Positions 1 through 19,449 of a stretch of 64,000 bases of DNA are shown here, piece by piece (position 1 is the stretch's first letter; each line of letters starts with the position of its first letter). A model generated the notes under the pieces. It was not told the DNA's origin and ran no database searches. It worked only from the letters and a program-made list of their open reading frames with translations. A program made the translations under genes and the position numbers. This stretch comes from Petrosia ficiformis. Taxonomy: Eukaryota; Porifera; Demospongiae; Haplosclerida; Petrosiidae. Where the stretch lies: positions 1,209,001 to 1,273,000 of the forward strand of contig OX345652.1 in NCBI GenBank assembly GCA_947044365.1. Direction: 5' to 3'.

Positions 1-61
1 TACCATGTACATGTACATGTATACTAATAGACAGGTACAATACATGTAATAAATGACTTAC

Positions 62-8945
<8,884 letters not shown>

Positions 8946-10780
8946 ATTTGAAACACAATAATAACAAAAACAATATTTTATAAGCCAATAATAGAAAAGT
9001 TCAATTCACAAAAGAAGAGAGAAGGGCTTGCAAAGAGACTAGTAAGCTATATGGTTTCTATTGGAATGTGTATAACACATGTAGTTAAATTAACAAAGGA
9101 AGTGCTATGAAATCATTATATATGCTATGAATATCATTAATAAGATGGCTGTAATCACAAGTGTAAAGATTTTGTGAGATGAACAGCTACTTTTTAAAAT
9201 TAAATCTTCCTGGTTTCATAGATGTAGTTTATGAACAGTTACTTTACTACTAATAATACTCTCTGCTATTTACAAAGCAACTCACAATACAAATATGAAT
9301 ATGATAGCTATATCATTACGATATGTATTGAGCACTCTCTTATTATATAATACATTGTACATATATAGGGAGTGTTCTGCCCAGGATATTTAGAATGGTG
9401 GATGGATTCTACATGCATTTAGTGCTGTTTAACAGTTTATACTTAATTCTGTCTCAGTAGCCTATATATGTATTATCTGAGAGGTGGTTAATTTATTTAA
9501 GAGGTGGTTAATTCATCTGAGAGGTGGTTATTCCCGACCAGTGCCGACCAGTGTGGGCAGAACACTGTATAGGGTTCATACAGGAGTTTTATGTTAGTAG
9601 AGAAAGGAAAAGTGCAATTGTTGTTCATAAAGCACCATCTTTATCTACTCTATTGGTCTTTACCGCTGACATTGACTGAGACAGTATGGTAACTCATTAC
9701 TGATATAAATAGATTGTACATGTACATGTGTAATTGTATATAGTCCAATCCATACAGTACATGTATACATGTATAATTCATACAGTACATGTATACATGT
9801 AATTGTACATGTATATATTCTGAATTCATACAGTACATGTACATGTTCATGTACTTGTATAATTGTATATATTCTGAATCCATATTGTACATGTACATGT
9901 ATTAGCACTATGCATACATTACTGCATCATAGCATACCATACATAACAGAAACATACCCACACAATCAAAATTAAATTAAGTAAGTGTGTATATGAATAA
10001 GACGGTCATGTGATACATCCTCATGTACATATTATAAGGCAATATTTAATAATTATGTAAACACTCAGTAAGGATGGGTCATTTGATATACATGTATGTA
10101 TATACCACATGACTTCATACTCAGTATGAACATGATAATTAAATACTGCTTTTATACATGTGATACACCAGAATGGGAAATAACAGTGCTCCAGTGCTCA
10201 TTTGAGCACCAAATTTTGATGTGACAATGCATCCTAGTTGTACTGTGGTAAGCACTGGTGACAGAATTGCTCACCAGATGTTGTAGGCTTATTTCCCACC
10301 CCTTAATAGTACACAGTGTTATTTATCATGTCACACTGAGTAAAAAGTCTTGTGATACATGTGTACACTGTATTATACACTATCTTAATTATGTAAACAG
10401 TGAGTAAGAAGTGGTTATTTGCTACACATGATGTGATGTATATAGGAAATAGACAGTCAAACTTGTACTATGGGTGTGTATATGAGACTGGGCTACACCT
10501 GTAATCTACTAGTTGTCATGGATACACATTTAGATACATGGTTGATCTCAGTTAAAAGGTTTCTAGGCAACAAATACCAAATCTATCTGGCTGAACATTA
10601 GTCTGATATGAACAATATATCACCTTTCTTTTCCACATGATTTTGAATATCACACAGGCTTCTTCTCACACAGTGGGTGGATACCAAACTCAAATATATA
10701 CAAGTGGATTCATTATACTCATGCATGTGATAATACAGATATGAATATATTAAGATCAGTTAAACAGAGGTCGTTCAATA
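8946..10780. other. Formin 5' flank and intergenic sequence
   Basis: AT-rich sequence without credible coding. It holds a small inverted-repeat element (9366-9565), an ACATGT/GAATTCATACAG minisatellite (about 9715-9905), and at 10170-10305 a segment starting GGGAAATAACAGTGCTC and ending CTTATTTCCC that may be another short inverted-repeat element. The formin promoter should lie near 8950-9100 but no clear TATA or initiator was recognised. Confidence 0.4.
9366..9565. mobile_element. Short inverted-repeat element with AGTGTTCTGCCCA ends
   Basis: Left end AGTGTTCTGCCCA and right end TGGGCAGAACACT are exact inverses, about 200 bp apart. Internal GAGGTGGTTAATT repeats. A related right end (GTGGTTATTCCAGACCAGTG, then CAGAACACTGTA) lies at about 24905-24950. 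No coding. Confidence 0.65.
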
Positions 10781-10788
10781 GTACATGT

Positions 10789-11745
10789 CAGGCATGGGGC
10801 CAAGTACTTTGGTACTTGTACTTAAGTACAGCTTCAAAAGTACTTGTACTTATACTTAAGTCTTTTTTTTATTAATGCACATGTACTTGTACTTGTACCT
10901 AAGTCCTAAGATTAGTACTTGCAAATACTTAAATACTTATAAGTATATTGAAGTACACTGAAGTACTTTGAAGTATTTTGAAGTATTTTGAAGTCCATTA
11001 TAGTGTTATTATCAAAGTATTAGTGCTAACATGTATGCATGACAGCAGGTGTAAAATTATGTCAAAGTGTAATCATGTGCACAAGCTAAGCGCAGCACAT
11101 GTACAACTTATGCAGCTGTCTTACTGTCAGTCTGTCATGGCTACTGCAAGAAAATCTCCAGCTGTATTGGAACACTTCATTGTTCCAGACATAATGCCAG
11201 ATGGAGACTTCAAAGCTCAATGCAAGTACTTAGAGCCTCCAGCAAAGAAGAGCAAAATGTTGTTTAGCTACATGCCTGAGCAAAACACTATTCCTCTCCA
11301 AAGTTCGAATGTTGATGACTATTTGGCAGCTCCTTGTGTGTCAATGAAGATAAATCCATCAAACTTTCGGAGAGAAAATGAGAGAAAGTGGCCATTTCTT
11401 GCTAAGCTAGCAAAAGAAGTCCTTGCAGTACCATCATCCTCTTCCCCGGTAGAAAGACTTTTTAGTATTGCGGGAAAGGTTTTCCGGCCGGAGAGATGCA
11501 AACTTAGTGACAGTCGATTTCAAATATTGATGTTCATAAGATGTAATAATAATTTAAAGAGTTAAAATACAGTGCTGTTTAAACAGATTAATGTGTACTT
11601 GCACTTGTACTTAAGTACTTTAAAAAGTACTTATACTTGCACTTAAGTACATCCTCGAAAGTAGAACATGTACTTGTAATTAAAAATTTGTTGAAGTACT
11701 TGTACTTTACTTAAGTCCTTACAAAAGTACTTGACCCCATGCCTG
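10789..11745 (+). mobile_element. Internally deleted hAT transposon with 8-bp target duplication
   Basis: Ends CAGGCATGGGGCCAAGTACT and (inverse) CAGGCATGGGGTCAAGTACT form the terminal inverted repeat. Exact 8-bp duplication GTACATGT flanks it (10781-10788, 11746-11753). Sub-terminal regions are packed with AAGTACTTGTACTTAAG-type repeats, typical transposase-binding arrays of hAT elements. It carries only the 3' end of a transposase gene, so it cannot move alone. Confidence 0.9.
10978..11565 (+). pseudogene. hAT transposase C-terminal fragment (dimerisation domain)
   Basis: A 195-codon frame inside the hAT element. Its last 70 residues carry the hAT C-terminal dimerisation signature: KWPFLAKLAKEVLAVPSSSS, PVERLFSIAGKVFRPERC and LSDSRFQILMFIRCN. 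Complete hAT transposases are usually 500-700 residues with a BED zinc finger and RNase H-like catalytic core; both are absent here, so this is the remnant of an internal deletion. The first roughly 60 codons do not resemble a transposase and the true start is unclear. The frame is intact over the dimerisation domain, so the copy is young or the domain is still expressed. Confidence 0.8.
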
Positions 11746-11808
11746 GTACATGTACATGTACATTGTATATATATATATACTCATGTGGTACTATAGATAT
11801 GACAGTAT

Positions 11809-12007
11809 ATGCCAATACAAAGTCACCATACAGTAACAGTAATTACCTTAGTTCTACTATCAGTATAGTATAGTAATTACTGTCTCACTACCGTGGTGTT
11901 GAATTGACATGTATAGTAATTAATGTTAAAACTACTGTTGAACTACTGTAGTGTGGAAATGAAACTACTCAGTAATTACTGTACTGTATGGTGACTTTTT
12001 ATTGACA
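11809..12007. mobile_element. MITE family M1, inverted copy
   Basis: Inverse orientation of the element at 4595-4787: right end GGTGACTTTTTATTGACATA, internal CAGTATAGTATAGTAATTAC and CTACTGTTGAACTACTGTAG. Left end decayed (GCCAATACAAAGTCACC). Confidence 0.75.
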
Positions 12008-12410
12008 TACATGTTGTAAGATCAAGGTGATACAATATGTACAGTACATGTTTCAGGCCCCAGTTTTCAAGTACACGGAAAGGTAGAGACACTATGATAG
12101 TGCCATCAGCAATAATTGATATGTAGTCATCGCAAAGCAATTATAGGGATACTCTTTTCTCAATATATCTTGTTTAAAAACATAAACTATGAATACTCAA
12201 CATAGCAAACAGTTAAGACAGTACTCACATTTGCATTTCTCAATAAAGAACAGAAAAAGATAAATGATGAAGGTATGGAAGCATGGGAACCATCACCTTA
12301 GAAATCTAATGATTGCTATGCATTTCCTCGTGGGGCACTTTGTCATAGAAATAAAATATTCGTACTGGTAATGATCAGCATTGTGCAACAGCATTTGATC
12401 ACTGCATGAC
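12008..12410. other. Unannotated AT-rich sequence
   Basis: No coding exon, repeat or RNA recognised between the MITE and the exon-like tandem array. Confidence 0.4.
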
Positions 12411-12416
12411 AAAAAT

Positions 12417-14545
12417 ATACATGCAGAGAAAGTTGAGGAAATTATAGGAAAATGTCGTGATGAGAGGTATGCTCTGGTAAGTGCTTGCATAGATTGAAAC
12501 ATTTGATAACGTTGCTTGTTATTATCATAAGGGAATGAAAATTTTGTGTGCAGTCTAGCAAATAATTATTAAATTAATGATTTTTACATGAGATTGACAA
12601 GATAAATCACATGTATATTGATATGAACTGCATGTCAAAGATATACAAGTAAATAAAGTTGAGGAAATTATAGGAAAATGTCAAGATGAGAGGTATGCCC
12701 TGATAAATCACATGTATATTGATATGAACTGCATGTCAAAGATATACATGCAGAGAAAGTCAAAGAAATTATTTTTAAATGTCCAGATGAGAGATATGGT
12801 CTGGTAAGTGTTTTAATACACCGAAAAACTTGATAATGTTGCTTGTTATTATCATAAGGGAATGAAAATTTTGTGTGCAGTCTAGCAAATAAATATTAAA
12901 TTAAATAATTTTTAAATAATTTTAAATGAGATTGAGAAGATAAATTGTTTGCCACTAAAGTGTATCGATTCTCCTAAAATCCAATACCACTAAAAAATAT
13001 CACATGTACAATGTCAAAGATGTACATGTGTACATGTAGAGAAAGTTGAGGAAATTATAGGAAAATGTCCAGATGGGAGGTATGCTCTGGTAAATCACAT
13101 ATACATTGATATGAACTGCAAGTCCAAGATATACATGCAGAGAAAGTCAAGGAAATTATCACAAAATGTCCAGGCAAGAGATATGGTCTAATAAGTGTTT
13201 ACATAGACTAAAACACCTGATAATGTTGCTTGTTATTATTTGTAGTCTAGCAAATAAATATTAAATTAATATTATAAATAATTTTTAGATAAGATTGCCA
13301 AGATAAATTGTTTGCCACTAAAGTGTACTAAAATCCAATACCACTAACTGTGTTTATACTTGATACACCACTGATAATTGCCTACAGGAGACCAAAAACA
13401 TGAATGACCTTCCGAAAGAACTCGGTACAAAACCTATCCATTACTGGTGCATTCGATTAAGATACCACTGAAAAGAGTATATGATGAGAAGTGCTACCAC
13501 CTGTAAACATCTAATGTCATCTACCTCATCTCATGCAAGAAGTGTAGACACCACTACATGGAAGAAACAGAGCAGCCCTTAAATGCATGTCAAAGATATA
13601 CATGCCGAGAAAGTCAAGGAAATTATAGGAAAATGTCCAGATGAGAGGTATGCTCTGATAAGTGTTTGCATACATGTAGATTAAAACATTTGATAATTTG
13701 CTTGTTATTATCATAAGGGAACGAAAATTTTGGGTGCAGTCTAGCAAATAAATATTAAATTAAATAATTTTTAAATAATTTTAAATGAGATTGAGAAGAT
13801 AAATTGTTTGTCACTAAAGTGTATCGATTCTCCTAAAATCCAATACCACTAAAAAATATCACATGTACAATGTCAAAGATGTACATGTGTACATGTAGAG
13901 AAAGTTGAGGAAATTATAGGAAAATGTGCTGATGAGAGGTATGCTCTGGTAAGTGCTTGCATAGATTGAAACACTTGATAATGTTGCTTGTTATTATCAT
14001 AAGGGAACGAAAATTTTGGGTGCAGTCTAGCAAATAAATATTAAATTAAATAATTTTTAAATAATTTTAAATGAGATTGAGAAGATAAATTGTTTGTCAC
14101 TAAAGTGTATCGATTCTCCTAAAATCCAATACCACTAAAAAATATCACATGTACAATGTCAAAGATGTACATGTGTACATGTAGAGAAAGTTGAGGAAAT
14201 TATAGGAAAATGTGCTGATGAGAGGTATGCTCTGGTAAGTGCTTGCATAGATTGAAACACTTGATAATGTTGCTTGTTATTATCATAAGGGAATGAATAT
14301 TTTGTGTCTAGCAAATAAATATTAATTTAAAATTATAAATAATTTTTAGATGAGATTGCCAAGATACATTGTATGCCACTAAAGTGTACTAAAATCCAAC
14401 ACCACTAACTGTGTCATGATATTTAATGAAGAAAATATCACATGTATATTGATATGAACTGCATTGCATGTCAAAGATATACGTGTAGAAACATTGTCCA
14501 GGACATCATATCTAAATGTCTAGATAAAAGATGTGCTATGAAAAG
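12417..14545 (+). repeat. Tandem array of exon-like units encoding VEEIIGKCPDERYAL
   Basis: At least nine degenerate copies of a block that reads AEKVEEIIGKCPDERYAL on the plus strand, several followed at once by GTAAGTG, a good splice donor. Block starts lie near 12430, 12655, 12755, 13038, 13140, 13605, 13897, 14183 and 14485. Between blocks a conserved intron-like stretch recurs (TTGCTTGTTATTATCATAAG; AAATTGTTTGCCACTAAAGT; TCCTAAAATCCAATACCACT). The two units at 13897 and 14183 are nearly identical, 286 bp apart. No unit is linked to an unbroken gene. Origin is unknown; association with a Penelope-like relic suggests fragments of a retroelement or of a captured gene. Function not claimed. 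Confidence 0.7.
13505..13590 (+). pseudogene. Short GIY-YIG (Penelope-like) fragment
   Basis: Reads TSNVIYLISCKKCRHHYMEE then TEQPLN, a short copy of the larger relic at 14750-15115, embedded in the exon-like array. Confidence 0.55.
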
Positions 14546-14619
14546 TGCTTATACTTGATACTCCACTGATAATTGCCTACAGGAGACCAAAAACATGAGT
14601 GACCTACTAGTGAGAGAGG

Positions 14620-15115
14620 AATTATCTTACCAACAAAAACAAAAGATCTCGAGAACCAACCTTGTGAAAAAACTCAGTACAAAACCTATCCAGTACTGGT
14701 GCATTCAATTAAGATACCACTGGGAAATAGTATATGATGAGAAGTGCTACCACCTGTAAACATCTAATGTCCTTTACCTCAACTAATGCAAGAAGTGTAG
14801 ACACCACTACATGGAAGAAACAGAGCAGCCCTTAAATAAGAGAATGAACAGCCACCATTTTACTAGCAACACCAGTAAGATAGAAGAGAAGCCTCACTTT
14901 AATTTACCTGATAACTCTGTTGGAGATATCCAGGTGATATAGATCACCTCTGGAAGAATGACACACCTCTTATTAAAACCAGAGAGTTAATAGATTGCCA
15001 CACTACCCACAACATGTGTCAGCCAAAAGGAATGAGCCTTAGGAAAGACAGTCTGTGATATCATTGAACCCCACACCACCTACACACGCTATCACACCTC
15101 TCCCAAAGGACACTT
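14620..15115 (+). pseudogene. Degenerate Penelope-like element, GIY-YIG endonuclease end
   Basis: Conceptual reading with frame changes and stops gives SNVLYLN-CKKCRHHYMEETEQ then PLNKRMNSHHFTSNTSKIEE and KPHFNLPDNSVGDIQVI. The CxxC, the xYxxETxxxLxxRMxxH spacing and the HFN block match the GIY-YIG endonuclease that ends Penelope-like retroelements, where Y-[VI]-G-E/Q-T is usual; here the glycine is replaced (YMEET). Internal stops after the HFN block. Non-functional relic. Confidence 0.55.
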
Positions 15116-15246
15116 AATTAATTTTATGACATATACATGTACATGTATTTATATGTAGTACATATGTGATTTTTGTTGTTACATACACCTAATGCCTTGT
15201 GTCAAGTTAGCCTGTTCATACAGGCATATGATATGTTGATTCGGAT

Positions 15247-15319
15247 GCCTTGGTAGCTCAGTTGGTAGAGCATCTGTCCGGAGTGCAGAGTGTCGTGGGT
15301 TCGAATCCCACCTGAGGCA
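15247..15319 (+). tRNA. tRNA-like gene, GGA at the anticodon position
   Basis: A 73-nt cloverleaf: acceptor GCCTTGG/CTGAGGC with G-U pairs, D arm GCTC-AGTTGGTA-GAGC, anticodon stem TCTGT/GCAGA, T arm GTGGG-TTCGAAT-CCCAC, discriminator A. Good internal A box (TAGCTCAGTTGG) and B box (GGTTCGAATCCC). A run of T lies a few bases downstream (15325-15330), suitable for Pol III termination. Loop CCGGAGT puts GGA at 34-36 (a serine codon), but the variable arm is short (serine tRNAs have a long one) and position 33 is C, not the near-universal U. Decoding identity is therefore doubtful; it may be a tRNA-derived SINE head or a tRNA-like Pol III gene. Confidence 0.6.
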
Positions 15320-15599
15320 ACTCTCATTTTTCATTTTTCCATTGCCTCAGGTGTCTTTCTTTCTTTCATCTCAGATAACATCATGTATATACATTTTAAA
15401 CTATAGATATATGTATATTTTTTGTATAAATAAGCCCATGTACATGTACATGTATGCATACATGTACATGTACATGTATGCATCCATGTACATGTACATA
15501 GATGCATACAAAGCTATGCATCAAAAGAAGGTTATAAAGTTGAAACATTGTGTGGAGCTGTTTTTCTTTAAATAAAACTTTTGGAATATGATCTACTCA

Positions 15600-15757
15600 A
15601 CCTAACAAAAGTAGTAGACACTTTTAGTTAGTTATAAAATTACAACTAAAACCCTTTTAGTGGGCTCATGTATTTAAACTAAAAGTTTGAGAGCCAGAAA
15701 AAAATTTAAATGTGGCCACTATCATCAAACTAAAACAACACTACATGTAGTTCCAAG
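15600..15757. repeat. Dispersed element, CTAAAACAACACTAC end
   Basis: Shares AAACTAAAACAACACTACAT and ACTAAAACCCTTTTAGTGGG with the copies at 190-250 and (inverse) 27300-27535. Non-coding. Confidence 0.55.
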
Positions 15758-15784
15758 AATACATGTACATGTTTGCCATTTAGT

Positions 15785-16110
15785 ATAGCCTGTTTTCATG
15801 GTTACAGGTTTGCCATTTGTTATAGCCTGTTTCCACGGTTACACGTATGTTTGCCGCCATTTGTATAGCCTGTTTCCATGGTTACAGGTTTGCCAGATAG
15901 TATATCCCATTTCCAATGTTACAGGTATGTTTGCCATTAGGTATAGCATGTTTCCATGGCTACATGTTTGCCAGTTTATTTCTATGGTTACAGGTTTGCC
16001 ATTTGATATAGCCTGTTTCCAAGGTTACACGCAAGTGTTTGTGATTTGGTATAGTCTGTTTCCATGGTTACCCTGTTTCTAAGGTTACATGTTTGCCATG
16101 TGGTATAGTT
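15785..16110. repeat. Minisatellite: TAGCCTGTTTCCATGGTTAC
   Basis: About nine degenerate copies of TATAGCCTGTTTCCATGGTTACAGGTTTGCCATTTG-type units, roughly 35-45 bp. The 94-codon frame through it is an artefact. Confidence 0.85.
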
Positions 16111-16139
16111 AACTATATTAGCTATTATAGGTATATGAT

Positions 16140-16570
16140 ATAATAATTTTTAACCCTCGCCCGTGCAGGCGTAGCAAACAGTTATTGCAATTGTTTTGTC
16201 TGTCTGTCTGTCTGTTTGTATGTCGGCAAAATTCCAGTGAACCTACAAACATTGGCACTTTGAAAATACTACCTGCAGACGTAAAATTATACAAGGATCA
16301 AAGGTAACAATAGGCTTTTGCTAAAACCTTTCTGTTTTAAAGTTATGACAATTTTATCACCATTTAACAACTTTCAAATGACGTCTGGTAGCAAAAGAGT
16401 TCACTGAAACACAGCTCATCTTGCTTGAAGCCTATCGCTGTTGAATCACAGCTTGAAATGAAGTACAATTGAAGTAGTTGCCGCTACAACTTCGAGCTGG
16501 CTCTAAGCTTTCTTATTATCTCCCTTTGTTTGTTATGACACATAGGACCATCCTGCTTTCCATGGGGTTG
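16140..16570. repeat. Dispersed repeat beginning TTAACCCTCGCCC
   Basis: Starts TTAACCCTCGCCCGTGCAGG and contains a short (TCTG)n. Similar sequence occurs inverted at about 1905-1935 (GGGCGAGGGTTAATAA) and in the same sense at 35795-35945 (TTAACCCTTACCCATAGG, then TTATGAAGTTATGGCAATTT). No coding. Confidence 0.5.
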
Positions 16571-16572
16571 GT

Positions 16573-16760
16573 TTAATGTATGTTTGTGTCCCTTACGCGA
16601 GTATGCATCGTATATGTAAATAAGGAAGTTGTGCAATTCTGGAGGGCTTGGTCAATTAGTGGGCGTGGCACGTAATAGAATGTGTGCTCCAGCTCCTTGT
16701 AGCTACATGCATACGTAGAAACTGGAACTAATAGCTGTTCTAGGTACAATATATTACTAA
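16573..16760 (-). repeat. Dispersed repeat R2 (copy 1)
   Basis: On the minus strand reads TAGTTCCAGTTTCTACGTA, CGCCCACTAATTGACCAAGC and ACTCGCGTAAGGGACACAAA. A close copy lies at 23115-23300 and a more decayed one at 28865-29000. The overlapping 89-codon minus-strand frame is not conserved between copies and is judged spurious. Confidence 0.65.
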
Positions 16761-16859
16761 AGTTCTCCAAGAAGAGTGGATAATCAAAGTAATAAGAATG
16801 TTGTGCTTCATAAATGAGAAAGTCAGTACTGATGTTGAACACAACAAAGCAATCATACA

Positions 16860-17420
16860 GATATATTTTTTCTCTTAGTTTATTCTTCCTCTATTTTCTC
16901 ATTTGTAAATTCTCAATCTCTTGTTAATCACCTCGTGTAAGTAAACTCCTTTTCCAATATTTCCCTATCCATTCTACTTCTCAGATGAACATAAAGAAGT
17001 CATTTTGACCCACGATTGTTTCATCTTGACACAGCCTATCTGTTTCTTTCACTGTCTGTCTGTCTTTAACAAACTACATGTACATGTTCTCCACATGAGC
17101 CTTTCAGATATGATGATAAACATAACAACGAATATCACAAACTCTTTTATAGTAATCAAACTCCTCCAACTTTCTGTGTGCATGTGATAAAACTTTTCAT
17201 TTGTGATAATTATAACGAATAAAATTTAAAACGCACAAAATCATTTTCAAGTGAATTCTAATCACAGTAATATTAAATATCACAATTTCTTTTCTGGAAA
17301 TGGAATTGTGTGCCATGTGGCCAGTTACATGTAGTTAAGTACAGAAGGGGGAAATGCATGTGCAACGTAAGGACGTTTATATAAACCACACCTTCTATAC
17401 CTCCACAAGCACTATATTAA
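16860..17420. other. Unannotated intergenic sequence
   Basis: AT-rich; no exon, RNA or repeat that I can support. A 60-codon open frame at 17005-17187 has no recognisable features. Confidence 0.4.
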
Positions 17421-18100
17421 TTAACTCTTTACAGGCGATAATTAAACTGGACTTTTTTCATAGATTCCGAAATTAATTATCTAGGAAAATGTGTGGGCGC
17501 TCCGGAGCGTATAGTGACTAAGATTTTCACCACTATAACTCTCCCGTATTATGAAACTAGAGTTTCTAACTTACTTTGCTGGAAAGAAGAGTTGTTAAGA
17601 AAGCTATAGATGTAAAATTTATGCTTCGCTATTAGCAGGAAGATAGCAAGGCGAGTGCTTGAATATTTAGTAGTCGAAAGGGCAACGCCCACGCCTTTAC
17701 TTACCTGTATAACTTCCACATTTTAAACAACACAGACTTATGACTTACTTACATAGACAGAGCTTCTAACAAAGTTGTGGATACCAAATACATGCTTTGT
17801 TAGTTGGAAGAAAGTAGCAAGACGAGTGTTTGAAAGTGCAGTGGTCAGTGCCAACACCCGCACTTGGCGTCTTTGGCAATTCGATCACTTATAACTTTGG
17901 ATTGGTTACTCGTATAGCTTCAAGTTTTGCACTGCTTAAAGTACATTTAGTGCACTGTCTTCTGTAAACATTTGGGTGAAAAATACTGAAGCAATTCAAA
18001 AATACGACCATTAGTACTCATGACGTCTTTAGACGTCATTCGCTTTTAACGGTTTAATGTTCATGAAGTCTGTAGACGTCATTGGCCGCTAAAGAGTTAA
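17421..18100. mobile_element. piggyBac-like element with TTAA ends
   Basis: Flanked by TTAA at 17421-17424 and 18097-18100. Terminal repeat CTCTTTACAGGC against the inverse right end CTCTTTAGCGGCCAATGACG. Near the right end are two copies of a GACGTC-containing block (ATGACGTCTTTAGACGTCAT and GTCTGTAGACGTCATTGG), common in sub-terminal piggyBac sequence. About 670 bp, no transposase. Internal half-repeats AGATAGCAAGGCGAGTGCTTGAA and AAGTAGCAAGACGAGTGTTTGAA are imperfect duplicates. Base composition is richer in GC and CpG than neighbours. Confidence 0.7.
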
Positions 18101-18980
18101 GCATATTCTGTGACATATGTATGCTAATCAATTAACAATCTCGTGTAATGATACACCCACAAAGCTCATGTTGGCTGAGTGATATGATCTCAACAGTGTA
18201 GGATGCAGCAGAAAAGACAATAGACATTTCGAATTACATGTACAAGAAGCAAAAAGGGAGTAATGTTTGGCTTTAATAAGGACACCCCCTTCAAAAGAAG
18301 CATAAAGACCACACTGACTGTGCCATAGTAGTATATACAATGTACTGTATTGTATTGCTATACTATTGTGTACATATGATACATAGTACAGTACAGTACA
18401 GTATATACAGTATATTATAATACATGTACATGTACAATACATTGTACTGCAATGTATGTATGTACATGTGCTGTACTATAAACTGTACTATATCACTATA
18501 CATTCACATTATATTTACATGAGACATGAAACAATATCTTCACCTCAAAGAAAAGGAAACTGTAATTATGAGGAAATTATCACGTAGATACATCAACACA
18601 TAATACATGCAATGATAGCTTATATAAAATATTTGTAGGAGTGAGTGTTTATATTACACTGAAACAAACAATATAACATGATATGATACTTCACTAACCA
18701 CAGTCATTTTTGAACTACTGTACAATGTAACCATGGTGATATATGTACATGTACCATGTACATGTACATGCATACTATATATACATGTACATGTATGTAC
18801 ATGTAAAACTGTCCCATGCAAATTAATATCACATCTCTTGCAGTATTGACTAGCGAATAGTTGTTGCAGGCATACATGTAACATGTACATGTACATGTAT
18901 ATCGCTTTGTTGTGACCAAGTGGCATTAATATTATAATATCTACATGTTACAATGTACATGTATGTATATAGTTAGTTTA
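18101..18980. other. Unannotated sequence with ACATGT blocks
   Basis: Two short ACATGT/TACAG runs (about 18350-18480 and 18735-18900). A minus-strand ATGACTGTG followed by GTTAGTG near 18700 looks like a tiny start exon with a donor, but nothing links it to a gene. Confidence 0.35.
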
Positions 18981-19290
18981 GAAAAACAAGAATAATAAAA
19001 AACATTTTCAATAAAAATGAAAGAATATGTAGGGATGACAAAACCCAAAAAGCATGCAAACAAGGTTGGGAAGCTAACATAGGACTCAAAATCACTTCCA
19101 TATAACCCAACAAAAGTACTTACACTGCTATAGAACAAAATACAAAGATCTGTACTTATGTAGGGTTATATGGAAGTGATTTTGGGTCCTATGTTAGCTT
19201 CCCAACCTTGTTTGCTGTGGGTTTTGACATCCCTACATATTCTTTCATTTTTATTGAAAAAGTTTTTATTATTCTTGTTTCCATTGCTTT
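18978..19290. repeat. Long inverted repeat (foldback element)
   Basis: Left arm about 18978-19110 and right arm about 19165-19290 are near-perfect inverse copies (arms over 110 bp, loop about 50 bp): AAAACAAGAATAATAAAAA, GAAAGAATATGTAGGGATG, AACAAGGTTGGGAAGCTAAC, AAAATCACTTCCATATAACC on the left and their complements on the right. The transcript would form a long hairpin. No coding capacity. Confidence 0.9.
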
Positions 19291-19429
19291 TTTTTCTGAA
19301 TGGTGTGAATATTTTTTTTGTAGATTGCAGAAATACTATAATCATTATGAAATAAAACAATCATAAATGCATTAAAATTTGTTATCAGTAAAAGTCAGTC
19401 TTTTAAAAATTATTCTCTATTTCACTTAC

Positions 19430-19444
19430 AGCACTGTCTGCCAT
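19430..19444 (-). other. Possible start exon (MADSA) with splice donor
   Basis: Minus-strand ATGGCAGACAGTGCT is followed directly by GTAAGTGAAA, a strong donor in phase 0. About 190 bp upstream in that sense lies TGCGCATGCGTA (19627-19638), close to the NRF-1 promoter consensus. The formin exon 7847-7984 also begins in phase 0, so this could be a distal alternative first exon of the formin. There is no direct evidence of linkage. Confidence 0.25.
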
Positions 19445-19449
19445 CCTAC

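Noticed and set aside
15247..15319. Firm label as tRNA-Ser(GGA)
   Set aside because: Short variable arm and C33 are inconsistent with serine tRNA; isotype left open.
16573..16842. 89-codon minus-strand frame
   Set aside because: Lies mostly in dispersed repeat R2 and is broken in the other copies.
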